Positions 1-8,403 of a stretch of 13,038 nucleotides of DNA are shown here, piece after piece (position 1 is the first letter of the stretch; every line of letters starts with the position of its first letter). Both the position numbers and the translations under genes were made by a program. The stretch is from Ectocarpus siliculosus. Its lineage: Eukaryota > Sar > Phaeophyceae > Ectocarpales > Ectocarpaceae. The notes under the pieces are model-generated. The model searched no databases. It was not told the origin of the DNA and saw nothing but the letters and a program-made list of their open reading frames with translations. The stretch spans positions 4,854-17,891 of the forward strand of contig FN648794.1 in the NCBI GenBank assembly GCA_000310025.1, given 5' to 3'.

Positions 1-194
1 TATGGACATCTTTGAACCTACACAACGGGCACCACAGGCCTGGCGCGTTTTTTTTGCCACCTCTTGTAGTTCACCCGCACCAGCTCGCTCTCTCGCTCTA
101 GGGTGCGATAAAAAATATATATATTCCAACCTCGGTGGCGGCTAACCTGCTGTATCCTTCCGCGCGTTTTCCCTTTCAACAATCTTCGCCGCAG
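1..194 (+). other. Cactin intron, 3' part
   Basis: This stretch precedes the Cactin exon and ends in a pyrimidine-containing tract plus CAG (ttttccctttcaacaatcttcgccgcag is the tail, at about 167-194). It contains a T run (50-57) and an AT stretch (aaaaaatatatatat, 110-124). An open frame runs through from 135, but its residues before 195 do not resemble Cactin, so I treat it as intron. Confidence 0.75.
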
Positions 195-340
195 GGCTAC
201 AAGTTCAACATGTTCTACCCTGACCTGATCGATCGCGGGGATACCCTCAAGTATTTCTTGGAGAAGGTGGATCACCCCGGCTTTGCCTTGCCATCCTCCG
301 ATTCCACGCCGGCCCTCCGTACGAAGACGTCGCTCTCAAG
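195..340 (+). CDS. CACTIN: Cactin, internal exon of the C-terminal domain, frame broken by a 5-base duplication
   Basis: Cactin is a conserved nuclear protein that associates with the spliceosome. Its C-terminal domain is its most conserved part. The exon follows an acceptor (cgccgcag, 187-194) and opens with GYKFNMFYPDLID, a hallmark of that domain, then continues TLKYFLEKVDHPGFA. From 293 in another frame it reads ILRFHAGPPYEDVALK, the next conserved block. The two are separated by TTGCC repeated at 283-287 and 288-292; one copy too many shifts the frame. Without the extra copy the exon is 141 bases, 47 codons, phase 0 at both ends. The donor is AAG|GTAATT at 340/341. Read without correction, the frame hits TAA at 342-344. 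Upstream exons lie outside the window. The expected final exon (IVN.EWEY... to RYRR) was not found. Family assignment is confident; whether the copy is functional, a pseudogene or an assembly error is open. Confidence 0.9.
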
Positions 341-384
341 GTAATTTAGACTATCTACGGTAACTACCGTTCGTTGTGAGTCAT

Positions 385-491
385 CGCACGGTCCGGAGCC
401 GTCGCACAGGGGTGCGATGCAAAGTAAATGTCTAAATGATTTGATTCGATTTCTGCACAGGGTCCGGGAGTCGCCGAACAGGGGTGCGATG
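385..491. repeat. Diverged direct repeat, two copies about 70 bases apart
   Basis: Copy one (385-419) and copy two (455-491) share the pattern gcac-ggtccgg-agtcgc-acaggggtgcgatg with small differences (for example cagggtccggg against cggtccgg). The octamer ggtgcgat also occurs at 103-110 in the preceding intron. Copy one can fold: catcgcac (382-389) is complementary to gtgcgatg (412-419). Confidence 0.6.
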
Positions 492-1335
492 ACTCGAAAC
501 CTAGGGTAGTTGAGTGCCAGCAATTCCGGGGCAATTTCCGCCCCTCCCTGCAACCATGCCAGTGTTGGCATGCCAGCTCTGCTGTATGGGTAGTAGATAG
601 GTCATCGTCGCGCACCACACGTGGAGGTACGAAGGAAACGAAACACATTGGTGTTTCCAAGGATTGTTTCCACGGGCACTTCCTGATAATATCGCCTTCA
701 GGGTTTACTCTTCGCCTGCTGGCTTGTCTCGGGATTCTGTCGCGGTCTTTCCTACTCCTACACTGTTGTAGGCCGAGAAGAAGGAAGGGTAGTTTGTAGA
801 AGAAGTGTATCGCAAGGTGCGGCAAGTGTTGGTGCTGCGTGTGTCGAGTACTGTAGTCTTACAAGGGGCTCGGCCCTTTGTTGGCTCGTGGCGCGCCGTT
901 TGTCCGAATTGCGAAAGGTCTGCCAGGGCATTTTCTGGACTTATTTTCGGTCTCGAAGCATTGTTTGAGCTGTAAGGTGTTGTCTCGTATGTATGTGCGC
1001 TTACTACGTAGAGGCCGCATGGCAGTAGTACAGGAGGACGCTTTGGCGGAAACGATGCCTACCTTCTTGAACCCTCGAGACACTTCGATGAAACAGATTA
1101 TGCAACCTACCGGTGAAGCTGTAGATGTACTCTAAGCAGCCCGTTAGCGTCATTGATACATACATGAACTGTAGATGCACAACGCGTGATGTTGTGGATC
1201 CCACCCTACCAGGTCCCCAATCCCGATCAGTTGATTGGGAATTTCGGAGGGCGTGTTGTGTGATCGCGTTGTGGGAGGGAGGTACGTAGCCTTGGTTTGC
1301 GTGGCCGTATCTGTTTTGTCTACGCTGCTTCCTTT

Positions 1336-1369
1336 CGTCCATCCAAACCGCTCGTCCATCCATACCGCT
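1336..1369. repeat. 17-base tandem duplication
   Basis: cgtccatccaaaccgct (1336-1352) is followed directly by cgtccatccataccgct (1353-1369). The copies differ at one position. It is a simple local duplication with no visible function. Confidence 0.8.
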
Positions 1370-3434
1370 GCGCGCCTGACGCTGGTCCCCGAAACTCTAC
1401 GGCGCGCTACCTCCGTGCGTGCGTACAGCAGGCTAGCACCACCTGCGACCTAGTTTTTCATGCCTGCTCACGATGACGATGTATGCGTGCTGTTGTTCAC
1501 GAAGGAAAGGACGAAAGGGACGTAATTTAATGACACAAAGACTACGACAGCGTTGAAACATTAGCTAGAACGATGCAGGGGTACAAGTAGCAGTGAGAGG
1601 CAAGCGTACAAGTCAGAGAACGCCGAAACCGCCCGTAAAAACGCCCAGTCAAAAGGTTCCATCCGAGGCTTTGTTCCTCCTCGGTACATCCCGCCGCGGT
1701 TCTACGACAACTCCGGTACACCACCACAACCACCACCACCCCGCCCTCCGCACTCCCGCACGAAAAACGTAGAAGCTGATGAATCCGTGACGAGGCGAAG
1801 AAAAGATGAAAAAACGCTGTTTTCACAGGATCCACGAACGGCCCAGAGATGAAATCGAGGTGAGCAAGTACTCGCAGCTTCCACAACTGCTGCCGTGGAC
1901 GTCGACCAGCCAGAGATCGGACGGGAGGCAACTAACTGCTGTTCGATTGTATGACGCAAAAAAGGCAGGGTTCGTGGTTGTTGGTGATGATCATCTGAAC
2001 AATAATGGGCTGGCTGATGAAACCAAAACACGACTGGCCTGTCCGTGCATATTCCACCACAGCGACCGCAACACTCCTGTCACCCCTGTCAAACACAGCA
2101 GCGGTGATTGGTCCAACACGACTTTCCCGTGATAGCTTTTGGCGCTGGGTCTGTCTCTGGAACATTTTCGTCTCCGCATGCATTGTAGACTATGCATGAA
2201 CGCAGGAACTTATGGGCTCTTTTTGATGGCTTGGACAGATGGAGCTGTTGTTGTATTGTGGAGACCTTTGGTCTGGTACTACACCACCAGAGGGAACAAA
2301 GCCGAGCAGAGAGCAGAAGTATTGTTGTGTACACAAGGGAGTCCAATCCCCGAGGCTGCATGGGGAGATGAGAGCAGAGTGGCGTTGGGTTGTGGTCGTT
2401 GCCCGAATTGTTCCGATTTTTCCGCGCGAAATGGGTAGGTCGTGCGTGCGGAGGAAACGTGCCCAACAGCTTTCTCCATCCCACCTGGCAACCTACTCGC
2501 GGTATGGTGTATGGTACCACACGGTTACCAGGTGATGGTTGACCAACCAAGAGAGTTATTCCGCGTTTGCCAGGTTTTGTTGTCATGCATACCACGAAGC
2601 AGAACCATGTGGGTACATAGCATGTAAGCCAGCCGAATATTTCACACGAGCTGCAATACCACGGAGAGAACCAAAAAATGAGATAGATTACACGTCCGGA
2701 AATTTCAAAAATGAGAGAGGAAAAAAATCCAACCTTGCAACACCGCGGAAACAAGTGAGAGAGCCAGCACGTGTTACTACTGCTGCTGTGTCTACATTAG
2801 CCACGTTCAAACACGAGACTGGCACGCAATGCGCCATGACTGATAGGGGCAGTCGAGCGTCAGGACGACCGAGTGGAAACGAGGGCCAATGCGTCGCATC
2901 GAGCTGTTCCTTTCGCTATGCCACTGCTGTGATCGTTGCATCAATCGTCGAATTTTAATTTTGTGTTCAATTCAAACCCAAGCGCGCGGCCCAAGTTTTC
3001 GCTCCGCTCCAAGCATCAACCTACAGCAGTAGTACATATATATCATGGCAAGCGTGCGTTTCTTTCGCAGGTTGCAGCCGGCGCAATACGATCACCCAAT
3101 CACTCACCACTCTTAACGGGGTTGGTTTTGGTGGGAGCTGCTGTGCTGTGAGCACCCGCCCGTGTCCCGGCCGGCATGCTTCATCCAGGGAGCTCTCAAA
3201 TCCACGATCCAGGGTGAGCTCTAGCCACAGTGGGTTTGCAAAGCCGAATGGTATGGCGGCAAGCATGCGACACATGTTGCACTCTGGATTGCTCAGCACA
3301 TCCAGGAGCGTCTCTCTCTCTCGTCTCCCTCTCTCTAGTGGATGGAGGTGAACGTGGGATTCTATATCCGCGGGAGAGAAGCAGAGAGACAAGCGTTGGA
3401 GTAAAAAAAGCAGCTGATCCAGGGGCCGCGTGCC

Positions 3435-3440
3435 TATATA
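3435..3440 (+). promoter_or_regulatory. TATA box of a possible promoter
   Basis: TATATA lies in gcctatatagaggg, after a GA/CT-rich region. A second, weaker TA-rich string (ctatatctg) follows at about 3469-3477. Transcription would be expected to begin around 3465-3475. The next in-frame ATG (3505) is about 65 bases downstream of the TATA box and opens a frame ending at a good splice donor. TATA-like strings are common by chance, so the call rests on this arrangement. Confidence 0.35.
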
Positions 3441-3504
3441 GAGGGAGGGTATAGGCTTCTATATCTGTGTCCTTTGCGCCGCCCCCCCGGAGTGTTCATG
3501 GTTG

Positions 3505-3609
3505 ATGGTTGATCCGAGCAACGCGCGCTCCTTCCCTTCCCCCACCCACCACACTTCTACTCGTCCCCTCTGTTCTCAGCAGCGCCAACCCCAGCGTCAA
3601 CACCAGCAG
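3505..3609 (+). CDS. Candidate first exon, unknown protein
   Basis: The ATG at 3505 opens MVDPSNARSFPSPTHH and runs 35 codons to a Gln-rich end (QQRQPQRQHQQ), then a near-perfect donor CAG|GTAAGC at 3609/3610 (phase 0). It sits just downstream of the TATATA at 3435. A second donor-like site, GAG|GTAAGA, is at about 3757. Against it: a short upstream ATG at 3498 is closed by TGA within four codons, the composition is low-complexity, and I could not find the exon it splices to. It could be a 5' untranslated exon of the ELM2 gene downstream, a separate gene, or chance. Confidence 0.25.
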
Positions 3610-3666
3610 GTAAGCGAGCGGCCTTTTTTCGCCCCCACCTGCATAGTAAAGATATCCTACCTTCCC

Positions 3667-3693
3667 AGCAGCAGTAGCAGCAGCAGCAGCAGC
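3667..3693. repeat. AGC/CAG triplet tract, interrupted
   Basis: About nine AGC units with one AGT interruption (agcagcagtagcagcagcagcagcagc). A shorter run of four CAG units lies at about 3831-3843. Triplet tracts of this motif recur in this part of the window. Confidence 0.85.
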
Positions 3694-4272
3694 CCAGACT
3701 CACCTCGCTTCACCGCCGCCATCTATCTTTGTTGTCCACAAAAAAGAGACAGAGGAGGTAAGACATCCAGGTTGGGCAGGATTGGTGAAAGAGAGATAAG
3801 GTCTAGGCAATCTGGAAGGAAGTAAGGTCAACAGCAGCAGCAGTCTACATGCGCGGCAGCGACAACATTCTCTTCGGATATCTTTGGTCTCTCATGCCGG
3901 CTTGATGGTCCGTGTTTGAATGCATGGCCATGTGTCGCCCTTGGGTGCAACGGCGGTTGCCCTTTATTATGAACAGCAATGCATCGGACAAGACACGATC
4001 GTTGGGTGGGGCCTTCCTTGGTGTTGTGCTTGGCCGTGGTGTTGCTCGAGTTCACCCGGTTTGCACAGCATGTCGTGGGTGGTTAATGCATGCTTTAGCC
4101 GGTCCAGCTAGCTGTGTGGTTTCGGCTGCAAGCGCTGGTGTCTTGGTGTGTGAAGCGGCTGGCAGCCACCCAATCTTGATTTCTTCAATGCCTGGCGCGC
4201 CCATTTGTTTTCTGCTGAGATAGAGACGCCAGGCATGTCCGGCGATCTATTCATGTCAAAGATACTGTAGAG

Positions 4273-4286
4273 ATGTCACAAGAGGA

Positions 4287-4340
<54 letters not shown>

Positions 4341-4611
4341 GAGCTATGCACTTACATCAGTTCGCATCTTGAAAATGGAAGATTTACCGCTGCTGATCAA
4401 GGAGCTTCCACGCAAAGCTCCCCGTATCCAAGACCATGTGCCTGACCGCCGACCCCTTGCATGCCCCCCCCGGTTCCGTTGTCCAATGCGGTCTACACTT
4501 GAAGGAGAAATGGCGAGTAGCGCGGTCGGACGAGCTTCTTCCGGAGATTCGCCCGGGGCTTCATCCATGGCGGCGGCGTTCAGGCGAGATAGACTATGTA
4601 ACGTCGAGTAG
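4273..4611 (+). CDS. Doubtful open frame with polyalanine tract
   Basis: 112 codons from ATG to TAG: a 17-residue alanine run, then a mixed segment (LLIKELPRKAPRIQ) and an Ser/Ala-rich end. No domain is recognised. A second open frame overlaps it (about 4433-4633, MCLTADPLHAPPGSVVQC..., including LHLKEKWRVARSDELL) with GC-rich third positions in its first half. Only one of the two could be real, and neither has clear promoter or splice support. I list it because the stretch looks more coding-like than its surroundings. Confidence 0.15.
4288..4338 (+). repeat. (GCA)17 microsatellite
   Basis: Seventeen uninterrupted GCA units. On the + strand an open frame from an ATG at 4273 would translate it as polyalanine (MSQEE then Ala17, then ESYALTSVRILKMEDLP...); the other frames would give poly-Gln or poly-Ser. 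Whether it is transcribed is unknown. An uninterrupted tract of this length is expected to vary in length between individuals. Confidence 0.95.
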
Positions 4612-5212
4612 TTTGGGCGTACTGTATTCATGATGATGCCCGTGTGCGGCATTGGGTGTTTTGATCGAGCGCATCTAGCGCTCCCATTGTCCCTTTTTTT
4701 TTTCGTGAAGAGGTATTGTATCGAAGCTGCTTGCTGCGCCACGTTTTTTGGTTTGGGCAACATTGCGATGCCTTGCTGTTTCCTCTTTTCAAAAATACTC
4801 CTTATCCGAAGGGTGGGAGCCAGAGTGTGCCCGCTGTCTCTCCTTGGGGAGGAGGTCCAATTGAACCTCACCTTTCAACCCCTCAAAAGATTGAAAGCAG
4901 GTATTGTAAAAGTGCGTTTGGGTGTGAATTTTTCCCTGTCGGGGGAGAGAGACGCTCCACCTTGATCACCCTCGCTGTGGGTTCCCGGTCTTGCATGGTG
5001 TTTGATGTATAGTCTATACTGGAAAATGAAATTCTTCCAGGAGTGGCTGCTGCCGTCATTTCTTTTAACCTGGCTAGCTGCCTCCCCCGCGATCTGTATC
5101 CCTTTTCCGGGCGTTGTTGTTCTCCGCACTGCCGTCATGTCTATCTCAAGTCATAGAGGAAAGACGCCCGCGTTACCGTAATTCTGATTCCACGCAACTC
5201 ATGCGCAAGCCT

Positions 5213-5276
5213 AACCACCCACCTCTTTCAATCAAGCCAACAACCTGCTGCCTTTTCTTAAAGAGGTGGGTTGGTT
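5213..5276. repeat. Hairpin-forming inverted repeat just before an acceptor-like site
   Basis: aaccacccacctcttt (5213-5228) pairs with aaagaggtgggttggtt (5260-5276) apart from one extra base, with a loop of about 31 bases. A strong acceptor-like string, ttgtttttcacag, ends at 5288, 12 bases after the right arm. Confidence 0.7.
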
Positions 5277-7492
5277 GTTTTTCACAGGAGTTGTTTTCGA
5301 TATGAATTCGCCTTTGCCATGGGGGACAAGCTTACCTCTGGCGCAGCAAGCGAGAGGAATGGACGCATAGTTCGAGTTCTCGAGCTCTGTCGTCGACCAA
5401 TACCGGGCACTCTCCTCCGCCCTCCGTTGAGAAGAAGTGTCTCAGCACTGCAATTCCGGGAGCTCTCTGGATCTCTCACAGAGAAGTATTCTCGTTTCGC
5501 GGTACACGTCCATGCTCCATGTGTCTCTGCCTCCCGTCTTCAACCTGCGTCCCTCTCGCCCTCTCAGCGGAAACCGGACCAGCCGGTCACGGGACACCGG
5601 CGGTTGTACAGTAGCTCGAACCATCTGGCGGGTGTTTGGGCCGTCCCGTCGACTTGGCCGGGCCTATTGATGATGTCATCCATCACCTCTCTTCCAGCAT
5701 GCCCTCTGTTCTACCGTCTATCGAGAGCCCGCCGGTCCATTGGTCTTGTTGGGCTATACTCACTGCTGTCTACACGCGAGGTCTTTGGTCTCCGACTGTG
5801 CATGTTTTCCTTCTCGTCTCAGCTCGTCGCCCACGCCTGCGTGTAGCGTGGCACTACGAAAGTTCTTTCTACGTGGAGTGTGGCTCCCCTTTGCCCATCT
5901 CTCCCTTCCTCGCTCTCATATTTGTTTTTCGATCAGTACACCTGCCGATCACCCCTCCACCAATCGTTGTACTCCCGGTGCCTACGTCTTTTTTCTTTAG
6001 GGGCGGTCGCCGCAGTTTTGTGTTGTACTGAGCAACGATTAGCAAACATCCCGCTTTCCTTGGGGTTCGCGCGAAGCGTAAACGCCATAAAATCTGCTGC
6101 TGAGGCACGACGGACGGGCACGATGTGCTTGTGTGCCATTTCTTTGTCCTTCGATGATGGTGTGTAGTCAACAGTTTTTGCTGTGTGTGTGGTGTCAGAC
6201 ACACAAGGCGTTTCGCGATCGTCCTTTCCGATTTGTACGGGTACACTCTACCGCAGTAATTGACGTGTGAAGCACCCGCGGCGGCGTTTTCGCGAAGAGC
6301 CAGAAACCCCAAAAAAAGTTCTTCCAGAAACAAGTATTGAGATACCACGCCTGCTCGGCATTAGTTCATGATTCAATCAAACTAAATGCCTACATGAATA
6401 ACTCGTCTTTCAATGGTGTACGTATATGTACTGATGTAGAGTCAGACAATATTCTTACAGAATAGGCCTACCGCTTTACATACCTCTCTGTCATTTACAT
6501 GAAGTATGTTTTGTCAGCGTGTTTTTTGTCTATAGACTGCCCGGTGTGCACTCTATATTGACTATATGTATTGACCTTTGTCTTGAAACCCCCTCAATTT
6601 GGGGCGGTGTGGCCCCAAGCGCCAAAACCCTCGTACACAACTCCATGTTCTACCAGGACTACTCAAACTCGAGCAAACTAGACCCGCCTAGACTTCGCAA
6701 CCAGACGTGCTGGCCTGAATGATGGCAGTGTCCATGTTCTATAAAACCTTGACTACATCATTCACGCGCATCAGCAATGTCCTATGCTTGGTGGGACGTT
6801 GCGAGGAAACAGAGTTCGGCGGTCGTTCTTCATGTTGGAAAACGGTCCATGTCTTTGTGAATCGTAACGTTACTCAATCTGGACTGGTTGTTCGGCGTGT
6901 TTCTGTATCGTAGCGGAACGGCATTACATCTCGCGGTTGTGCATGGCATACCTCGGAGTTTATACAAGACTCGTCGAGCACGTATGTTAGGAATTTCAAC
7001 TCCGGGGAGATGAAGTGGTCGGCTACAGTTTGCCTTGAAGAGTATTGGTCGTATAGGCCGAGGCGGTCGTTCACCACGTGTATTTGTAGGTCTCAATTCT
7101 CTATTCCCTCACAGTCATCCTTGCATTCGCGTTGCGACTTGGGTTCCATTGTCGGCGATTCTCACGTATTTTGTTCTTGCTGTTTATCATTGTTTTTGTA
7201 CTTTTTTCTCTGCGGTCTTGATTTCTCCTTTCTTTCCCCCCCCCCGGCTTTTCCTATTCTACTCTCCGCCCCTCTCTCGAGCCCTGACAGCGCAGCATTG
7301 CTTTCCTAACCCTTGCTTGTCGGAGTTTCCGATTTGTCTCGAAGAGTCGCCGCGCTGCTCTCTGTCTTCCTGCCTCCGTCTCTTTCTGCCCCTATCGCCT
7401 ATTCATCGATGGACGTGGGCAGACCCTCTTCCCAAGTTGGTCGGTTGCTGTTTGCTGGCAGGAAGGATCGATCGCAAGACTCCCTCTGAGTA

Positions 7493-7715
7493 ATACCGTA
7501 TATGACACAAGATAACACACCCCCTGGACCGATTTTCAAAGCTCGATTACTCCACGACGAAGAGGATGCATAAACGAAACAATACATTTTCGAAAACCTC
7601 TCGACGAGACGGTTCCAACGCCGCCTCTTTCGGCGCTGTGACTCTTCCTGCTGTTGAGAAATCGAGCTTTGAAAATCGGCCCAGGGGGTGTGTTATCTTG
7701 TGTCATATACGGTAT
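7493..7715. mobile_element. Foldback / MITE-like element with 56-base terminal inverted repeats
   Basis: The left arm (7493-7548) and right arm (7660-7715) are reverse complements at 55 of 56 positions; the one mismatch is 7528 against 7680. The spacer is 111 bases and has no coding capacity. TA lies at both edges (7494-7495 and 7713-7714), so a TA target duplication with an element body of 7496-7712 starting CCGTATATGACACAAG fits Tc1/mariner-type DNA transposons. A non-autonomous MITE is the best reading. The near-perfect arms suggest recent insertion. It lies about 220 bases upstream of the first recognised exon of the ELM2 gene. Confidence 0.75.
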
Positions 7716-7936
7716 GTCATTCACAACAACAGCAGTAGACCTTGTTCAACTTGTGTGTTGCCGTAAAATGTGCACCACGGTACCAAAGGCGCTATTCGGC
7801 ATTTGTAGGCGGCGGTTTCATCGGTAGCAGCTGTAACAAGCATTCGCTCACAACTCCCAAAATGTTGAGTTGTGACCACTCGCCTCTACCCGCCCCCCTC
7901 GCCTCTGCTCTCCTCTGCTACCTCTTCCTTTTGCAG

Positions 7937-8071
7937 GGGGGAAGTCGTGTGCGAGTGCGAAGTTCCCGAATGCAGCCCGTGCCCGATCGGATCCTCGGGT
8001 CACGGAAAGAGGCACTGGCACGTCTTTGATCGCATCGCCAGGAAACCGATCGTGGAAGTATCCACCTGGAG
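7937..8071 (+). CDS. ELM2-like protein gene, exon with Cys/His-containing segment
   Basis: The acceptor is ccttttgcag after a long pyrimidine run (7927-7936). The donor is GGAG|GTACGT (8071/8072). The first base completes a codon from a missing upstream exon. The exon then reads EVVCECEVPECSPCP, SSGHGKRHWHVFDRIARK and ends PIVEVSTW. The clustered C-x-C, C-x2-C and H-x3-H-x-H residues could bind a metal, but I recognise no named domain. There is no in-frame ATG in the open stretch upstream of the acceptor, so the true start lies further upstream and was not found. Two leftover bases (AG) join the next exon's C to make Ser, and that exon then stays open, which supports the splice. Confidence 0.55.
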
Positions 8072-8291
8072 GTACGTTGTGGATGGCCGGCCTCTCGTGA
8101 CCGCTATCGGGGACCGGTGGTCTGTTTCTCCGAGCCCATTTCACCCTTTTCCGTGCCACGCCGATGTTGATGACATTCACGAACCTGTTGGCCATGTGTA
8201 TTGTAACCCCAACGATCGAACACTTCAGTCACTATGTCTGAACATTAACATTGTACTCGCTTGCCCACGCTTCACCCCGCTCCACGCTCAG

Positions 8292-8403
8292 CCGGAGGAC
8301 GGCCGAAACGATAGCGGCCACCATGGCGGCACGACCCAGGAATTCGCCCGCAAGCGGGAAGGGAACGGCCACCGGCATGGCCAGGAGGATGGCACAAATG
8401 ACG
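8292..8403 (+). CDS. ELM2-like protein gene, exon encoding basic linker (first copy)
   Basis: The acceptor is ccacgctcag (8282-8291) and the donor ACG|GTGAGC (8403/8404). It is read in the frame set by the previous exon: RRTAETIAATMAARPRN, then SPASGKGTATGMARRMAQMT. The composition is basic and low in hydrophobics, as in a flexible nuclear linker. The ATG at 8333 lies in gccaccATGG, an ideal translation-start context, so an internal or alternative start here (MAARPRNSP) is possible. The exon ends in phase 0. Together with the following intron it resembles the next exon and its intron. Confidence 0.55.

Larger units (their letters stand above)
341..3430. other. No convincing gene: Cactin intron/3' flank or intergenic
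   Basis: About 3.1 kb without an exon I can support. I looked for the Cactin terminal exon (W-E-Y and F-x-F-K-R-x-R-Y-R-R motifs) and did not find it. Visible contents are small repeats: a diverged direct repeat at 385-491, a 17-base tandem pair at 1336-1369, a GGT/CCA-rich run at 1715-1742, and a CT-rich tract at 3305-3340. Open frames on both strands, including a 221-codon one at 2089-2754 on the minus strand, have no recognisable motifs and no splice context that makes them look real. Confidence 0.5.
3760..7490. other. Long stretch without a supported gene
   Basis: No exon here has recognisable homology. Contents worth knowing: the (GCA)17 tract (4288-4338), a T run (4695-4704), a hairpin beside an acceptor-like site (5213-5288), the open frame from a well-placed ATG at 5320 (MGDKLTSGAASERNG...), AT-richer sequence at about 6360-6560, and pyrimidine-rich sequence with a nine-C run at 7160-7400. 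It may be 5' introns of the ELM2 gene, whose first exons are missing, or intergenic. Confidence 0.45.

Noticed and set aside
1232-1285. Possible Cactin last exon (DWEF... after an AG at 1228)
   Set aside because: Only the W-E-F tripeptide fits; the following residues do not match the Cactin terminus, the phase is wrong, and a stop arrives without the RYRR end.
1702-1780. GTG/CAC-rich run translated as polyvaline on the minus strand
   Set aside because: It is a simple-sequence stretch (CCA/CAC units); the valine run is an artefact of composition.
2089-2754. 221-codon minus-strand frame
   Set aside because: No domain, no conserved motif, erratic hydrophobic and Cys/Trp-rich composition and no splice or promoter context; it looks like chance.
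3021-3392. 123-codon minus-strand frame (LLDVLSNPECNMCRMLAAIP...)
   Set aside because: It looks mildly protein-like, but I recognise no family, and it covers a CT/GA simple tract upstream of the TATA-like site.
5320-5846. Open frame from the ATG at 5320 in good context (MGDKLTSGAASERNG...)
   Set aside because: The start looks good and follows an acceptor-like site, but the protein is Ser/Leu/Arg-rich without motifs, it overlaps equally open frames on both strands, and no convincing donor follows.
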